Below are positions 25,286 to 34,113 of a stretch of 64,000 nt of DNA, in pieces (position 1 is the stretch's first letter; each line of letters opens with the position of its first letter). Both the position numbers and the translations under genes were made by a program. The notes beneath the pieces are model-generated. The model was not told the DNA's origin and did not search any database. It saw only the letters and a program-made list of their open reading frames with translations. This DNA comes from Oscillospiraceae bacterium (GTDB taxonomy: Bacteria; Bacillota; Clostridia; Oscillospirales; Ruminococcaceae): positions 992,001 through 1,056,000 of the forward strand of contig CABIZB010000001.1 in assembly GCA_902363145.1 (NCBI GenBank), in the 5' to 3' direction.

Positions 25286-26490
25286 TATCCATTCTCCTTA
25301 TCTGTTCCGAGAATTACCGCCTGCGTCTCGCCGTCGGAAAATTTAAGCGTTACCTTATCATCTGCCGAAAGCTCCGCCGCATTCCTTACAAGTCTGTCGT
25401 CCTTATAAACAAGGCTGTAGCCCCTTGTCATTATTTTAAGCGGACTGAGTGAATCAAGCTCCGCTGCCTTTGCGGCAACAAGCATTCTGCGCTTGTCAAG
25501 ATACGCCTTTACAGCGTCGTTCAGCCGCTTTTCGTATGATATAGTCCTTTCCCTGCGCACCGATATCTCGGCAGAAGGAATATAGTTTTTAAGCTTTGCT
25601 TTACGGATAAGAAGCTCATGCTTTTTCTCCGCCACAAGCCTTTTCAGGGCATCTGCCAGAGCGCTTTCATAGCCTGCGATAACGCTTTTCATTGTACCGA
25701 TCTCAGGCACTGCAAGCTCCGCCGCAGCCGAAGGCGTGGGAGCACGCAGGTCGGAAACAAAATCTATGATCGTGGTATCCGTCTCGTGACCGACAGCGGA
25801 GATAACAGGTGTCTGCATGGCAAATACCGTTCGTGCTATCTTCTCGCTGTTGAACGCCGCCAGATCTTCGGGCGAACCGCCGCCTCTGCCGCAGATGATA
25901 ACATCACAGCCGCAGCCGTCCGCAAATACAAGTGCCTCGCATATGGACTCCACCGCATAATCCCCCTGCACCACGCACGGGAAAATAACAGCCTCGCCCA
26001 CAGGATAACGCCTGCTCAGGATATTCAGGATATCCTGCAAAGCCGCTCCCCCTTTTGCCGTTACAATGCCTATCTTTGACGGAAAACGGGGCAGTGGTTT
26101 TTTGTAGGCTGTATCGAAAAGCCCCTCTGCGGCAAGCTTTTCCTTCAGCTGCTCAAAGGCAAGAAACTGCGCTCCCACGCCGTCGGGCTGGATATCGGTG
26201 ACATATATCTGATAAACGCCGTCACGCTCGAACACCTGTAAGCTGCCCATAACTATGATGCTCATGCCGTTCTGGGGCATAAAGCTCATTCGGGAAGCAA
26301 AGCTGCTGAACATGACCGCCTTTACGGACGACTCCCTGTCCTTGAGGGTGAAATAAAAGTGACCTGTGCGCATATGATGCGTAAAGCCCGATATCTCGCC
26401 CTTTACAAGGAGACCTCTCAGCTTGATGTCCTCCTTGAGCTTGAAAGCCATGTATCTGTTAAGCTGTGATACGGTTAAAATACTGCTCAT
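25285..26490 (-). CDS. xseA: Exodeoxyribonuclease VII large subunit
   Basis: 401 residues, full length. N-terminal OB fold (LTVSQLNRYMAFKLKEDIKL, GEISGFTHHMRTGHFYFTLKD), then the catalytic domain (KIGIVTAKGGAALQDILNIL, CGRGGGSPEDLAAFNSE, ISAVGHETDTTIIDFVSD) and a C-terminal helical part that binds XseB. Degrades single-stranded DNA. Confidence 0.97.
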   Translation of the reverse strand: MSSILTVSQLNRYMAFKLKEDIKLRGLLVKGEISGFTHHMRTGHFYFTLKDRESSVKAVMFSSFASRMSFMPQNGMSIIVMGSLQVFERDGVYQIYVTDIQPDGVGAQFLAFEQLKEKLAAEGLFDTAYKKPLPRFPSKIGIVTAKGGAALQDILNILSRRYPVGEAVIFPCVVQGDYAVESICEALVFADGCGCDVIICGRGGGSPEDLAAFNSEKIARTVFAMQTPVISAVGHETDTTIIDFVSDLRAPTPSAAAELAVPEIGTMKSVIAGYESALADALKRLVAEKKHELLIRKAKLKNYIPSAEISVRRERTISYEKRLNDAVKAYLDKRRMLVAAKAAELDSLSPLKIMTRGYSLVYKDDRLVRNAAELSADDKVTLKFSDGETQAVILGTDKENG

Positions 26491-27441
26491 TTAAACTTGC
26501 CTTTCGTATGAATAATATCCGTAGAGAGCTGTTCCCGCCGCATTGTCGCAGGAAAATTCGGGTGCGGAGAAATACACCTTGTCAAGCTTTTCGTTAAGCC
26601 TTGCGCATATGTACCTGTCGGACATTACACCCCCTGCAAATATCACGGGGATATCTCCGTACTTCTCCCTTGCAAAAACAGTCATCTCATAGACGGAGGC
26701 AAAGACCGCATCAAGCACAAATCTTGCAGCAGTTTCCTTTGATGCGCCCTCGTCCAGCATTTTCCTTACCTTGTTTTCAAAGCCGGACAGGCAGCAGCAG
26801 CCGTTTTTCATAACAGCCCTTGCCTTTACCGTTTCGGAAGCATTGTCCGAAAGGCGCTCCAGCTCTGCTCCGCAGGGAAAACGAAGTCCCAGCATAAGGC
26901 CTGCCCTGTCGATAAGCTGACCTGCTTTAAGGTCAAGGGAGGTGGATATCTCCGTCACTTTGATAAGCTCATTTTCGCTTGGCTCACAGTAAAGGCAGTC
27001 GGTAGTGCCGCCGCTTACGTGGAAGGCAATGAACGGCTCATTTATATGTGAAAGCTTATCCGCCGAGAAAAGCGCCGCCAGAATATGGCCAATCTGGTGA
27101 GATGTCTTCATAACAGGAATGCCCATTGCCGCACCAATGCAGTCCGCAAGCCCCTCTCCGCAGAGAAAGCAGGGCATATATGAGCCGTCAATATTCCTTG
27201 GTCTGAAGGAAACGCCTATAGCGGTGATATCCGCCTTTCCGCCGTATTCCGAAAAGAGCCTGCCGAACATCTCGGGCAGCTGCTTTGTGTGATGAAACAC
27301 AGCGTCCGACTGGCGCAGTCCCGCTTCGCCTGCCTTTACGGGCAGAAGCTTCTTGACGGAAAGCATTTTTTTGCTGTCACTGTCGTAAAGAGCGGCAGAG
27401 GTGGTGTAGTTGCTGGTATCTATTCCGAGAAAAAGCGACAT
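26491..27441 (-). CDS. Kae1/TsaD-like protein (M22 family paralogue)
   Basis: 316 residues of the ASKHA fold. FLGIDTSNYTTSAALYD is the phosphate-binding start; SHQIGHILAALFS resembles the HxxGH metal motif of TsaD; FHVSGGTTDCLY and VIFAGGVMSDRYICARL are the ATP-binding blocks. It is distinct from canonical TsaD, which makes t6A on tRNA, and such paralogues between nusB and xseA are usual in clostridia, with no proven function. Confidence 0.85.
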   Translation of the reverse strand: MSLFLGIDTSNYTTSAALYDSDSKKMLSVKKLLPVKAGEAGLRQSDAVFHHTKQLPEMFGRLFSEYGGKADITAIGVSFRPRNIDGSYMPCFLCGEGLADCIGAAMGIPVMKTSHQIGHILAALFSADKLSHINEPFIAFHVSGGTTDCLYCEPSENELIKVTEISTSLDLKAGQLIDRAGLMLGLRFPCGAELERLSDNASETVKARAVMKNGCCCLSGFENKVRKMLDEGASKETAARFVLDAVFASVYEMTVFAREKYGDIPVIFAGGVMSDRYICARLNEKLDKVYFSAPEFSCDNAAGTALYGYYSYERQV

Positions 27442-27902
27442 TATTCTTCTGCCTCGGTCTTTTCCTCAGCCTTGGTATCAGACTTTTTTTCGGGGCATCT
27501 TCCGCTTCTGGAGAACGCGCCGAGAACGCCGTTTACAAACTGAGTATCGTTATCGTAAGCGTACTTCTTCATTATCTGAACAGCCTCGCTGATGGCAACA
27601 TTTACGGGGACTTCTTCCTCGTACAGGCACTCATATATAGCAAGTCTCAGCACGGCAAGGCTCACCTTTCCGATACGGTTGACCTTTCTCTTTTCGCTGT
27701 ATTCGCCGATGATGCCGTCAAGCTCCCCAGCCTTCTCGTCAACAGCCTTGAACAGGCGCTTTACTTCATCGTTAAAATCGAACTCGTCCGCTTCTGAGGC
27801 TGACTCAATGATCTCATCGCAGGAATCGTCCCTGAACAGCTTCTCGAATATCAGCAGAAATGCCGCCTCTCTGATGTGGCTTCTTTTTAAATGCTTACCC
27901 AT
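27441..27902 (-). CDS. nusB: Transcription antitermination protein NusB
   Basis: 153 residues, all helical. RSHIREAAFLLIFE at the start and AISEAVQIMKKYAYDNDTQFVNGVLGAF near residue 105 are diagnostic. NusB with NusE (S10) binds boxA in rRNA antitermination. There is a short acidic tail. It is the first gene of the long operon that runs to the GNAT gene. Confidence 0.96.
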   Translation of the reverse strand: MGKHLKRSHIREAAFLLIFEKLFRDDSCDEIIESASEADEFDFNDEVKRLFKAVDEKAGELDGIIGEYSEKRKVNRIGKVSLAVLRLAIYECLYEEEVPVNVAISEAVQIMKKYAYDNDTQFVNGVLGAFSRSGRCPEKKSDTKAEEKTEAEE

Positions 27903-27978
27903 AATTATTCATTCCTTCCCCGTATCCGAATGCGGAACGGAATTTATCATCTATTCAACAAATGCTTTTAAGCCCGGA

Positions 27979-28003
27979 GAGAATATCTTTTTTTGATATT
28001 CTC
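27979..28003. terminator. Hairpin between spoIIIAH and nusB
   Basis: GAGAATATC, a 7-nt T loop, then the exact complement. A T run after it is absent on the minus strand, so it is at best a weak terminator of the spoIIIA operon, or a leader hairpin of nusB. Confidence 0.45.
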
Positions 28004-28029
28004 CACAGGCTGTTTTCTGCAATATATTT

Positions 28030-28058
28030 ATTATATCACATCTTTAAGAATTACACAA
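28030..28058 (-). promoter_or_regulatory. Probable promoter of the nusB operon
   Basis: Minus strand: perfect extended -10 (TGATATAAT, 28038-28030) with a weak -35 TTGTGT 17 bp upstream. It overlaps the spoIIIAH stop region. The same TGTGATATAAT occurs in the polysaccharide promoter. Confidence 0.5.
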
Positions 28059-28634
28059 CTACTTAACCTCAAAAATTCTGATATTTTCCGCAGGAATTGT
28101 GACTTCTGTTAACAGAATGTCCTTTATCTGTGCTGCCTGCTCCGCCGCAAGACCCTCTGACTTTACCACGATGCTGGCAGTTTCGCCGTCCAGATATACC
28201 ACGCAGTCCTCAAAGCCCTGCGCTCTGATAAGCGACTCCACCTTGCTTTCACTCTCGGAAAGCTGGGAGAGGTTTACCGCTTCCATAGTATAAGCTGCAT
28301 TCTCTTCTTCGGTAAGGTCGCCGCCGCCAAGGATCGCAGAAAGGGTTTGCACCGCATCATCACGGGAGGTCATTCGGGAAAGGCGTGCCTGAGCGAAATA
28401 GTCGGAAGCTCCCGCTGAGGCAGGCTCCGCAGGGTCGGAGCTGTCCGCACCGACAAATGCCGCATCGCCGTAATTTACCTGAGTATCGGCGGCTGACTGT
28501 ATCTCCGCATCTGCGGCGATGTCATTGCCCACCTCTGCGAACACATAGTTCATATACACCGCAATGCCCAGCACAAGGGTAAGGCTTGCAAGTATGATCT
28601 GCTTTTTGCCGATGATAAGATTTGGTTTGCGCAT
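28059..28634 (-). CDS. spoIIIAH: Stage III sporulation protein AH
   Basis: 191 residues. One N-terminal transmembrane segment (residues 14-33, IILASLTLVLGIAVYMNYVF), then an acidic linker and a C-terminal ring-forming domain like YscJ/FliF. In Bacillus SpoIIIAH in the mother-cell membrane pairs with forespore SpoIIQ to form the feeding channel across the engulfed spore. Last gene of the operon. Confidence 0.92.
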   Translation of the reverse strand: MRKPNLIIGKKQIILASLTLVLGIAVYMNYVFAEVGNDIAADAEIQSAADTQVNYGDAAFVGADSSDPAEPASAGASDYFAQARLSRMTSRDDAVQTLSAILGGGDLTEEENAAYTMEAVNLSQLSESESKVESLIRAQGFEDCVVYLDGETASIVVKSEGLAAEQAAQIKDILLTEVTIPAENIRIFEVK

Positions 28635-28663
28635 AATAAATTCCTCCGTTTTATATAATGATA

Positions 28664-29176
28664 TTATTCCATCGCTGTTACATATACACTATTTGAGGGT
28701 ATCCCCAGTGCGGCGGTGACGGCACGGTAAACATCTTCACGGACTTTGTCCGAATTTCCGCCGTCGCACACTGCCACAACGCCCGTTATAACGGGCACAT
28801 TTATCTTTCTGACCAGCGCCTCCTCTCCGCCTGAGCCTTTTACGGTAACATAGTCACGCTCCTCTCTGTCTGCCCCGAGCTTTTCGGCTTCGGCATACAC
28901 ATATTCCTCCGTGGAGCTGACAGTTACCATGACCTTTACCCTGCCTACGCCGTCTATGGCGGATAGGATAGTCTCGAGCCGCTCCTCGGTCTGCGTGCTG
29001 TAGTCGCTCCATGAGGCGCTTTCGGGCACGTCCTGTGTCTGTACAGTATTTTCGTTCTTATCCCCTCCCGAAAAAAGTATCATCAGCATTCCCATTATGC
29101 CAAGGGCTGCTGCGGCTGTCATTGCCTTTTTGCTTGAAAGGAGCTTTCTGACCAGCTCCCGAATATCAGCTCTCAT
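28664..29176 (-). CDS. spoIIIAG: Stage III sporulation protein AG
   Basis: 170 residues. One transmembrane segment at about residues 18-36 after a basic start, then a ring-building domain: LETILSAIDGVGRVKVMVTV and VPVITGVVAVCDGGNSDKVRED are typical. In Bacillus it forms a large ring in the feeding channel. The start ATG (MRADIREL) overlaps the spoIIIAF end by 11 bp; the longer frame is not needed. Confidence 0.92.
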   Translation of the reverse strand: MRADIRELVRKLLSSKKAMTAAAALGIMGMLMILFSGGDKNENTVQTQDVPESASWSDYSTQTEERLETILSAIDGVGRVKVMVTVSSTEEYVYAEAEKLGADREERDYVTVKGSGGEEALVRKINVPVITGVVAVCDGGNSDKVREDVYRAVTAALGIPSNSVYVTAME

Positions 29177-29648
29177 TTTCAGCGCTCCTCTCATTTTTGA
29201 CTTCGACCACGGTATCCTCCCCCAGAGCATCACGCAGAAGCTTATATGTCTTATCTTTTTCTGCCCCGTCGGAGAGATTTACCGTGACCTTACTAATAGA
29301 TATGCTGCCATCGGAAAAATTATTTACATCTGCGGATATTTTTACGGCGGTTATGCCGTTTTCTTCAAGCAAAGCGCCTATATTCCCGCACAGCTCCGAC
29401 TGAACGGTCTCGCTCAGCCCTTTGGCATATATCTCCCCATAGTCCGAGGAAATGCCCTCATCGGGCACAAAGTCATCAAAGCTGATGTCAGCGCCGATGA
29501 ACGGAGTGATAACTGCAAGTATCATCACCAGCGAAAATACCATATTTATATGCTTTGAGAATTTTTCATCGGGCATTATGCCGCTCAGCGCCGAAAAAAT
29601 TATCCCCAGAAAGCAGGCGGAAGCCGCCGCACCTCTGAATATGTCCAT
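29166..29648 (-). CDS. spoIIIAF: Stage III sporulation protein AF
   Basis: 160 residues: two N-terminal transmembrane segments (about 9-25 and 34-54, with MPDEKFSKHINMVFSLVMI between) and a soluble C-terminal domain with a ring-building-like fold. Position between AE and AG identifies it. Confidence 0.88.
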   Translation of the reverse strand: MDIFRGAAASACFLGIIFSALSGIMPDEKFSKHINMVFSLVMILAVITPFIGADISFDDFVPDEGISSDYGEIYAKGLSETVQSELCGNIGALLEENGITAVKISADVNNFSDGSISISKVTVNLSDGAEKDKTYKLLRDALGEDTVVEVKNERSAENES

Positions 29649-29658
29649 ATCTTCTCCT

Positions 29659-30795
29659 TTAAGCCGCCGTCATACCGGCCGCCATAAGTATCACCGTTGA
29701 AATAACGAACATCACCACAAAGCAGGCAAGCACCGCCCCTGTCATTGCCAGCAGAGACGCCGCTCCGCCGAAAAATCTGCCCAGCTCCTTTGCACCGAAA
29801 AGCTCCGCCGCCGCTTCCCCTGCGGTCATGGCAAGGTACAGGCACAGAGTTTCCAGAATTGGCGGCAGCAGGGTCACGCAGAGGGCGATTATGCCGAAAG
29901 CTCCCGTTGCGCCACGCAGCAGCCCCAGTCCCGAGCGCATGGTGGTGTATGCGTCCGCCACGGCGCTTCCCACTATGGGAACGAAGTTCGATACCACGAA
30001 TTTTGCTGCCTTAACTCCAAGGGTATCGGCAGACGTGCCCACAATGCTCTGAATTGAAAGCAGCCCCGTGAATACGGTCATCATCAGCCCAAGGAAAAGA
30101 GATGTCCATTTTTTCAGCAGTCCGGTTATTGATGAAAGGCTGAACGCAGGGTTAACAGCGTCGATTATATTCATTGCCATGCAGACGGATATGACGGGGA
30201 CAAGCACATCTGAGGCTATTTTCACCGCCGCCTGCGCCAGCAGAAGCACCGTCAGGTTATACCCTGCGGAAGCGGTCACATTTCCAGATGCCGCCGCTAT
30301 CCCCGTAAACACAGGCACATAGCACACAAGGAAGTCGCTGCCCTGAACAAGGGTCTGAGCCGCCGTGTCGATGCAGCTTTCAAGTGATGGCACCGTTACT
30401 CCCACCGCCGCCAGAACCGCCACTGTGCGGTATATCTTCTCCGAACCGCCGCTCTGAACCACGTCCGCTGCCGCTCCACCTGCCGCTGCAAGTATCACCA
30501 CGGAGATCACCGTTCCGAAGAGCCGCAGAGGTGCGGCAGCGCTGTGTTTCAGCTTTTCGGTCATATAGGCAATGACCGTTTTGGGAGAAAGTGAGGTTAT
30601 TCCCTCAGGGTCATCGGGGGAGATGTTATTTTCCCGCAGAAATTCCGCCGCATCATAGGGCAGGCTGTCGGCAGTGTCATTTGCGCCGTAATCCTCCGCC
30701 AGTGAGGATATGTCCGCAGGCTCCTCCGCTCCCACATTTGTGCCGAAAACAAACAGAAAAGCCGCCCAAAGCATTATCATCAAAAGCTTTTTCAT
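29659..30795 (-). CDS. spoIIIAE: Stage III sporulation protein AE
   Basis: 378 residues. Cleavable-looking signal sequence (KKLLMIMLWAAFLFVFGTNVGAEE), then seven or more hydrophobic segments; SSITGLLKKWTSLFLGLMMTV and SNFVPIVGSAVADAYTTM are hallmark blocks. Polytopic part of the SpoIIIA complex in the mother-cell membrane. Confidence 0.94.
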   Translation of the reverse strand: MKKLLMIMLWAAFLFVFGTNVGAEEPADISSLAEDYGANDTADSLPYDAAEFLRENNISPDDPEGITSLSPKTVIAYMTEKLKHSAAAPLRLFGTVISVVILAAAGGAAADVVQSGGSEKIYRTVAVLAAVGVTVPSLESCIDTAAQTLVQGSDFLVCYVPVFTGIAAASGNVTASAGYNLTVLLLAQAAVKIASDVLVPVISVCMAMNIIDAVNPAFSLSSITGLLKKWTSLFLGLMMTVFTGLLSIQSIVGTSADTLGVKAAKFVVSNFVPIVGSAVADAYTTMRSGLGLLRGATGAFGIIALCVTLLPPILETLCLYLAMTAGEAAAELFGAKELGRFFGGAASLLAMTGAVLACFVVMFVISTVILMAAGMTAA

Positions 30796-30804
30796 ATAAG
30801 TCCC

Positions 30805-31200
30805 TCAGTATATCAGTCCTGCGGCAAGGTCAGCCGCCTTTTCAAACAGCGGCAGGGCTATGACCAGCAGCGCCGTTCTGCCTGCCGTCTCCGCCTGTAC
30901 CGCCAGCGCACCCTCGCCGCTGTCACGGCAGATATCCCCTGCAAGGCGGGTCAGAAAGCATATCCCCAAGCCTTTTAACAGAACGGTAAAATAGAACGGA
31001 TCAGCTCCGCTGCGGTCAAAAATAGCCTCCAGCCGCTCTATAACAGGCATTACACCCATGACCACCGCCCACATTATCCCCACTGCCGCAGCAGTCTTTA
31101 CCATTACGCCGTATTCCTTTGCGCCGTTATCAAACACCCGACAAAGCGCCGCCGTGAAGATGCACACGCCTGCTATCAGCGCCAGCTTGTCCGCTGTCAT
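30805..31200 (-). CDS. spoIIIAD: Stage III sporulation protein AD
   Basis: 131 residues with about three membrane segments, ending GRTALLVIALPLFEKAADLA, similar to AC and to FliP/SpoIIIAC-type small membrane proteins. The start MTADKLAL lies 1 bp after the spoIIIAC stop. Confidence 0.9.
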   Translation of the reverse strand: MTADKLALIAGVCIFTAALCRVFDNGAKEYGVMVKTAAAVGIMWAVVMGVMPVIERLEAIFDRSGADPFYFTVLLKGLGICFLTRLAGDICRDSGEGALAVQAETAGRTALLVIALPLFEKAADLAAGLIY

Positions 31201-31201
31201 A

Positions 31202-31396
31202 TCACACCCCGAAAGCGTCACGGACACGCTCGAAAAGCTGTGCTATCTCGTCTATCATAAGCATAAGCACCACCACAAGCCCCGCAAGGGTGGTCATAAG
31301 CGCCTGCTCGTCACGCTCCGCCTTTTTGAGCAGAACATTCAGCACAGAAACGATTATCCCCACGCCTGCCACCTTGAAAATAAGTTCGATATCCAT
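31202..31396 (-). CDS. spoIIIAC: Stage III sporulation protein AC
   Basis: 64 residues, the usual size, with two membrane helices: DIELIFKVAGVGIIVSVLNV and ALMTTLAGLVVVLMLMIDEI. Standard position between AB and AD. Confidence 0.94.
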   Translation of the reverse strand: MDIELIFKVAGVGIIVSVLNVLLKKAERDEQALMTTLAGLVVVLMLMIDEIAQLFERVRDAFGV

Positions 31397-31427
31397 TGCT
31401 TTTTTGTCCTCCGTAAGCTGCTTGGTA

Positions 31428-31949
31428 TTACACGATGATGACTGCTATCACTGCCCCTGCTATGGCTCCCAGCGCCCTGTACAGCCGTCCCTTTGCCTTG
31501 TACTGCTCGCCTGCGTCGATGATGAGCCTGTCCGTTTCCTCGCAGGCAAGGGACAGTGCGGAAAGCTGACCGTCACAGCTGCATGAGCCGAGAACGTTTC
31601 CCACCCGACAGATAAGAGCTTTATCATCTTCGGTGAAAGCTCCTCCGTTTTCATTTACCGCCATGCTCCACGCCTCGGAGAAGGTCATATTCCCCGTTTC
31701 CACCTCTGACTGTATAAGCTCGTTAAGAGCGGATATGAAGCTTATCTCGGAGGATATCTCACCCTCGCACAGCCGCCTTACCATTTCCGTGACCTCCAGC
31801 GCTTCGTACCTTACCATGAGCCGCAGGGATTCAAGCATATTTCTGAGGGCTTTCAGTCCGCAGAGCCTGCGCCTGAGGCTGTCCGCCGCAAAAAATCCTG
31901 TCATTGCCGACATAAAAAGCAGGAGCATTATCCCCGTTATCTTAACCAT
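31428..31949 (-). CDS. spoIIIAB: Stage III sporulation protein AB
   Basis: 173 residues; one N-terminal membrane segment (about residues 4-22) and one at the C-terminus (GAIAGAVIAVIIV). The cytoplasmic part resembles GspF/T2SS platform domains as in known SpoIIIAB. The ATG (MVKITGIM) overlaps the spoIIIAA end by 8 bp. Confidence 0.92.
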   Translation of the reverse strand: MVKITGIMLLLFMSAMTGFFAADSLRRRLCGLKALRNMLESLRLMVRYEALEVTEMVRRLCEGEISSEISFISALNELIQSEVETGNMTFSEAWSMAVNENGGAFTEDDKALICRVGNVLGSCSCDGQLSALSLACEETDRLIIDAGEQYKAKGRLYRALGAIAGAVIAVIIV

Positions 31950-32880
31950 TGCGCTGCTCCTTTCCGCAGGCTTCAATAAGCTCTCTGCCGCTGTATATCT
32001 TAACTATCTCACGCTGATGAACAAAAACTATGTACTCAAAAACGCCCTCGGCAATGAGCCGCCTGAGATGCTCCCGACGCATAAGCTCATCGGGTGAGCC
32101 GCAGTGGACTGCTGCCGCCGCCTTTACTCCGCTGAGAGACGCCAGCCGCAGGGCACGGATATCCTCCTCCGAGCCTATCTCATCGCAGACTATAAGTCTG
32201 GGTGACATTGAGCGCACTGCTGTAATTATGCCGTCCCCCTTGGAAAAGCCGTTCAGCACGTCCGTATTTGCTCCAACGTCATTGTTGGGCACTCCGCCGC
32301 AGGCAGCAGCGATCTCCCCACGCTCGTCAATGAGGGAAACGGGGAACCTGTCCCCTGCCTGACGGCAAAGGTCACGGAGAACGGTGGTCTTTCCCGAACA
32401 CGGCTCGCCGCATATAAGCACTCCCGTCGGGCGCTTCACGCAGTCGGAAAGCCTGTCCGCCGCACCTTTTATCTCCCTTGCAATGCGAAAGTTTATCCCG
32501 CTTATGTATTTTAAGTTTTCCACCCGCCCATCAGATGAATAAACTGCAGTTCCGCAGATACCCGCACGGTGTCCCCCTGCAACGGTGATAAATCCCCTGC
32601 TTATCTGCCCCTGACAGCTGTGAACGGAAAATCTGCACAAAGCCTCAAAGGTGCGGCGGATATCATCGGCAGTAACCGTCAGCACCTGCTGAGGAGATGG
32701 CGATTTCATCGCCAAAGCAAGTCCATTTGCATTCAGAAAACAATAACCCTTTTCGGTGGTTATCCCCACAGCCTTTCCCGCCCGCAGACGTATTTCGCAG
32801 AGCTTTCCCATGCTTTCATCATATGCGGCAAGGGCTTTGTACACCATGCCGCCAAAATATCTCAGAATACTGTTATCCAT
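31942..32880 (-). CDS. spoIIIAA: Stage III sporulation protein AA, ATPase
   Basis: 312 residues, a secretion-type ATPase that energises the SpoIIIA-SpoIIQ channel. Walker A GEPCSGKTTVLRDLCRQAG near residue 157; SLIDERGEIAAACGG and LIVCDEIGSEEDIRAL carry Walker B and the acidic residues. First gene of the operon and preceded by a sigma-E-like promoter. Confidence 0.96.
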   Translation of the reverse strand: MDNSILRYFGGMVYKALAAYDESMGKLCEIRLRAGKAVGITTEKGYCFLNANGLALAMKSPSPQQVLTVTADDIRRTFEALCRFSVHSCQGQISRGFITVAGGHRAGICGTAVYSSDGRVENLKYISGINFRIAREIKGAADRLSDCVKRPTGVLICGEPCSGKTTVLRDLCRQAGDRFPVSLIDERGEIAAACGGVPNNDVGANTDVLNGFSKGDGIITAVRSMSPRLIVCDEIGSEEDIRALRLASLSGVKAAAAVHCGSPDELMRREHLRRLIAEGVFEYIVFVHQREIVKIYSGRELIEACGKEQRNG

Positions 32881-32906
32881 AGCTTTTCGTCCTTTCCTTT
32901 TTGTAC

Positions 32907-32935
32907 AGTCTATTCAGCTGTAAAGGAACATATGA
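32907..32935 (-). promoter_or_regulatory. Candidate sigma-E promoter of the spoIIIA operon
   Basis: Minus strand: TCATATG (32935-32929; consensus KMATATT, 6 of 7), 14-bp spacer, AATAGACT (32914-32907; consensus CATACAHT, 6 of 8). It is 27 bp upstream of the spoIIIAA start. In Bacillus this operon is transcribed by sigma-E in the mother cell, so motif, spacing and expected regulation agree. Confidence 0.55.
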
Positions 32936-33030
32936 CAAAAATGCAGCAAACGAGTTTGACAAAGCATTTGAGGCTTACAGCAAAAGTCAGGAGAAATTTT
33001 TCATTTACAGTCATTCCGCCGTTAACTGAT

Positions 33031-33072
33031 AAAAAAAATCCTCTGAGAGAATTTCTCCCAGAGGATTTTTTT
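33031..33072. terminator. Bidirectional terminator between gpsA and spoIIIAA
   Basis: ATCCTCTG-GAGAA stem with an A run before and a T run after; strong in both directions. It lies 15 bp after the gpsA stop. Confidence 0.92.
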
Positions 33073-33086
33073 ATAAACCATAGAAA

Positions 33087-34094
33087 TTATAAAAACAAAT
33101 TAGGCTCAGTCTCATGCTTCTTGGGGCGACCCATAAGGCACTTTATAGCGTCATGGGGATCAGCGCCGTTGTAAAGCACGTTGTAGCACTGCTCGGTGAT
33201 AGGCATACAGATGTTGTTTTTCTGAGCTATCTCATATGCTGCCTTGGTGCAGAAGTAGCCCTCAACGGTTCCCACCTGCTTTACAGCCTCGGCGGGATCT
33301 GTGCCCTTGCCGATAAGTATGCCTGCACGCCTGTTGCGGCTGTGCATACTGGTGCAGGTAACGATAAGGTCACCCACGCCCGAAAGGCCTGCAAAGGTCT
33401 CTCGCTTGCCGCCCAGAGCCATTCCCAGACGGGTTATCTCGGACATACCTCTTGTCATAAGGGCTGCCTTGGTGTTGTCACCGTAGCCCATTCCGTCGCA
33501 TATGCCTGCGCAGAGAGCGATGATATTTTTAAGTGCGCCGCCCATTTCGCAGCCTACTACATCGTCGTTTATGTAAATTCTGAGAGTACTGCTGGACATT
33601 ACGCTCTGAACATAGTCAGCCTCTTCGGGTATCTCGGAAGCTACGACCACTGTTGTGGGCATTCCGATAGCCACTTCCTCCGCATGGGAGGGGCCTGTGA
33701 GCACAACAATAGGTCTGCCGATCTCTTCCTTTACGACTTCACTTATAAACTTGAGAGAACCGCCCTCAAGTCCCTTGCCTGTGTTTACCACAACGGTGTT
33801 TTCGCTGATGAAAGGTGCGGCTTCCTTTGCCACGCTTCTTACGAAATTAACGGGGATACCAAGAATAACAAGGTCCTTGCCCGTTACGCAGGAGATATCA
33901 TCGGTGAGCTTTATGCTCTCGCTTATCTTGACACCGGGGAGCTTTGCCTTGTTTTCGCCGTCACGCCTGATATCGTCAAGCTCGGACTTGAACTTTGACC
34001 ATACTGTTACGTCATGACCCATTTTGTCCATCATTACTGCAAGGCTCAATCCGAATCCGCCTGAACCGAGAACGGCAATATTTGCTTTTTCCAT
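33087..34094 (-). CDS. gpsA: Glycerol-3-phosphate dehydrogenase [NAD(P)+]
   Basis: 335 residues. Makes sn-glycerol 3-phosphate from dihydroxyacetone phosphate for phospholipids. NAD-binding GSGGFGLSLAVMM, TGPSHAEEVAIGMPT and the substrate-binding GCEMGGALKNIIALCAGI with SRNRRAG are all present. With plsY and der in the usual Firmicute order. Confidence 0.97.
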   Translation of the reverse strand: MEKANIAVLGSGGFGLSLAVMMDKMGHDVTVWSKFKSELDDIRRDGENKAKLPGVKISESIKLTDDISCVTGKDLVILGIPVNFVRSVAKEAAPFISENTVVVNTGKGLEGGSLKFISEVVKEEIGRPIVVLTGPSHAEEVAIGMPTTVVVASEIPEEADYVQSVMSSSTLRIYINDDVVGCEMGGALKNIIALCAGICDGMGYGDNTKAALMTRGMSEITRLGMALGGKRETFAGLSGVGDLIVTCTSMHSRNRRAGILIGKGTDPAEAVKQVGTVEGYFCTKAAYEIAQKNNICMPITEQCYNVLYNGADPHDAIKCLMGRPKKHETEPNLFL

Positions 34095-34113
34095 GCGCCT
34101 GAACCTCCTAAAT

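Noticed and set aside
26491..27441. Calling the Kae1-like gene tsaD
   Set aside because: The metal motif and length fit the clostridial paralogue near nusB; a canonical tsaD is expected elsewhere.
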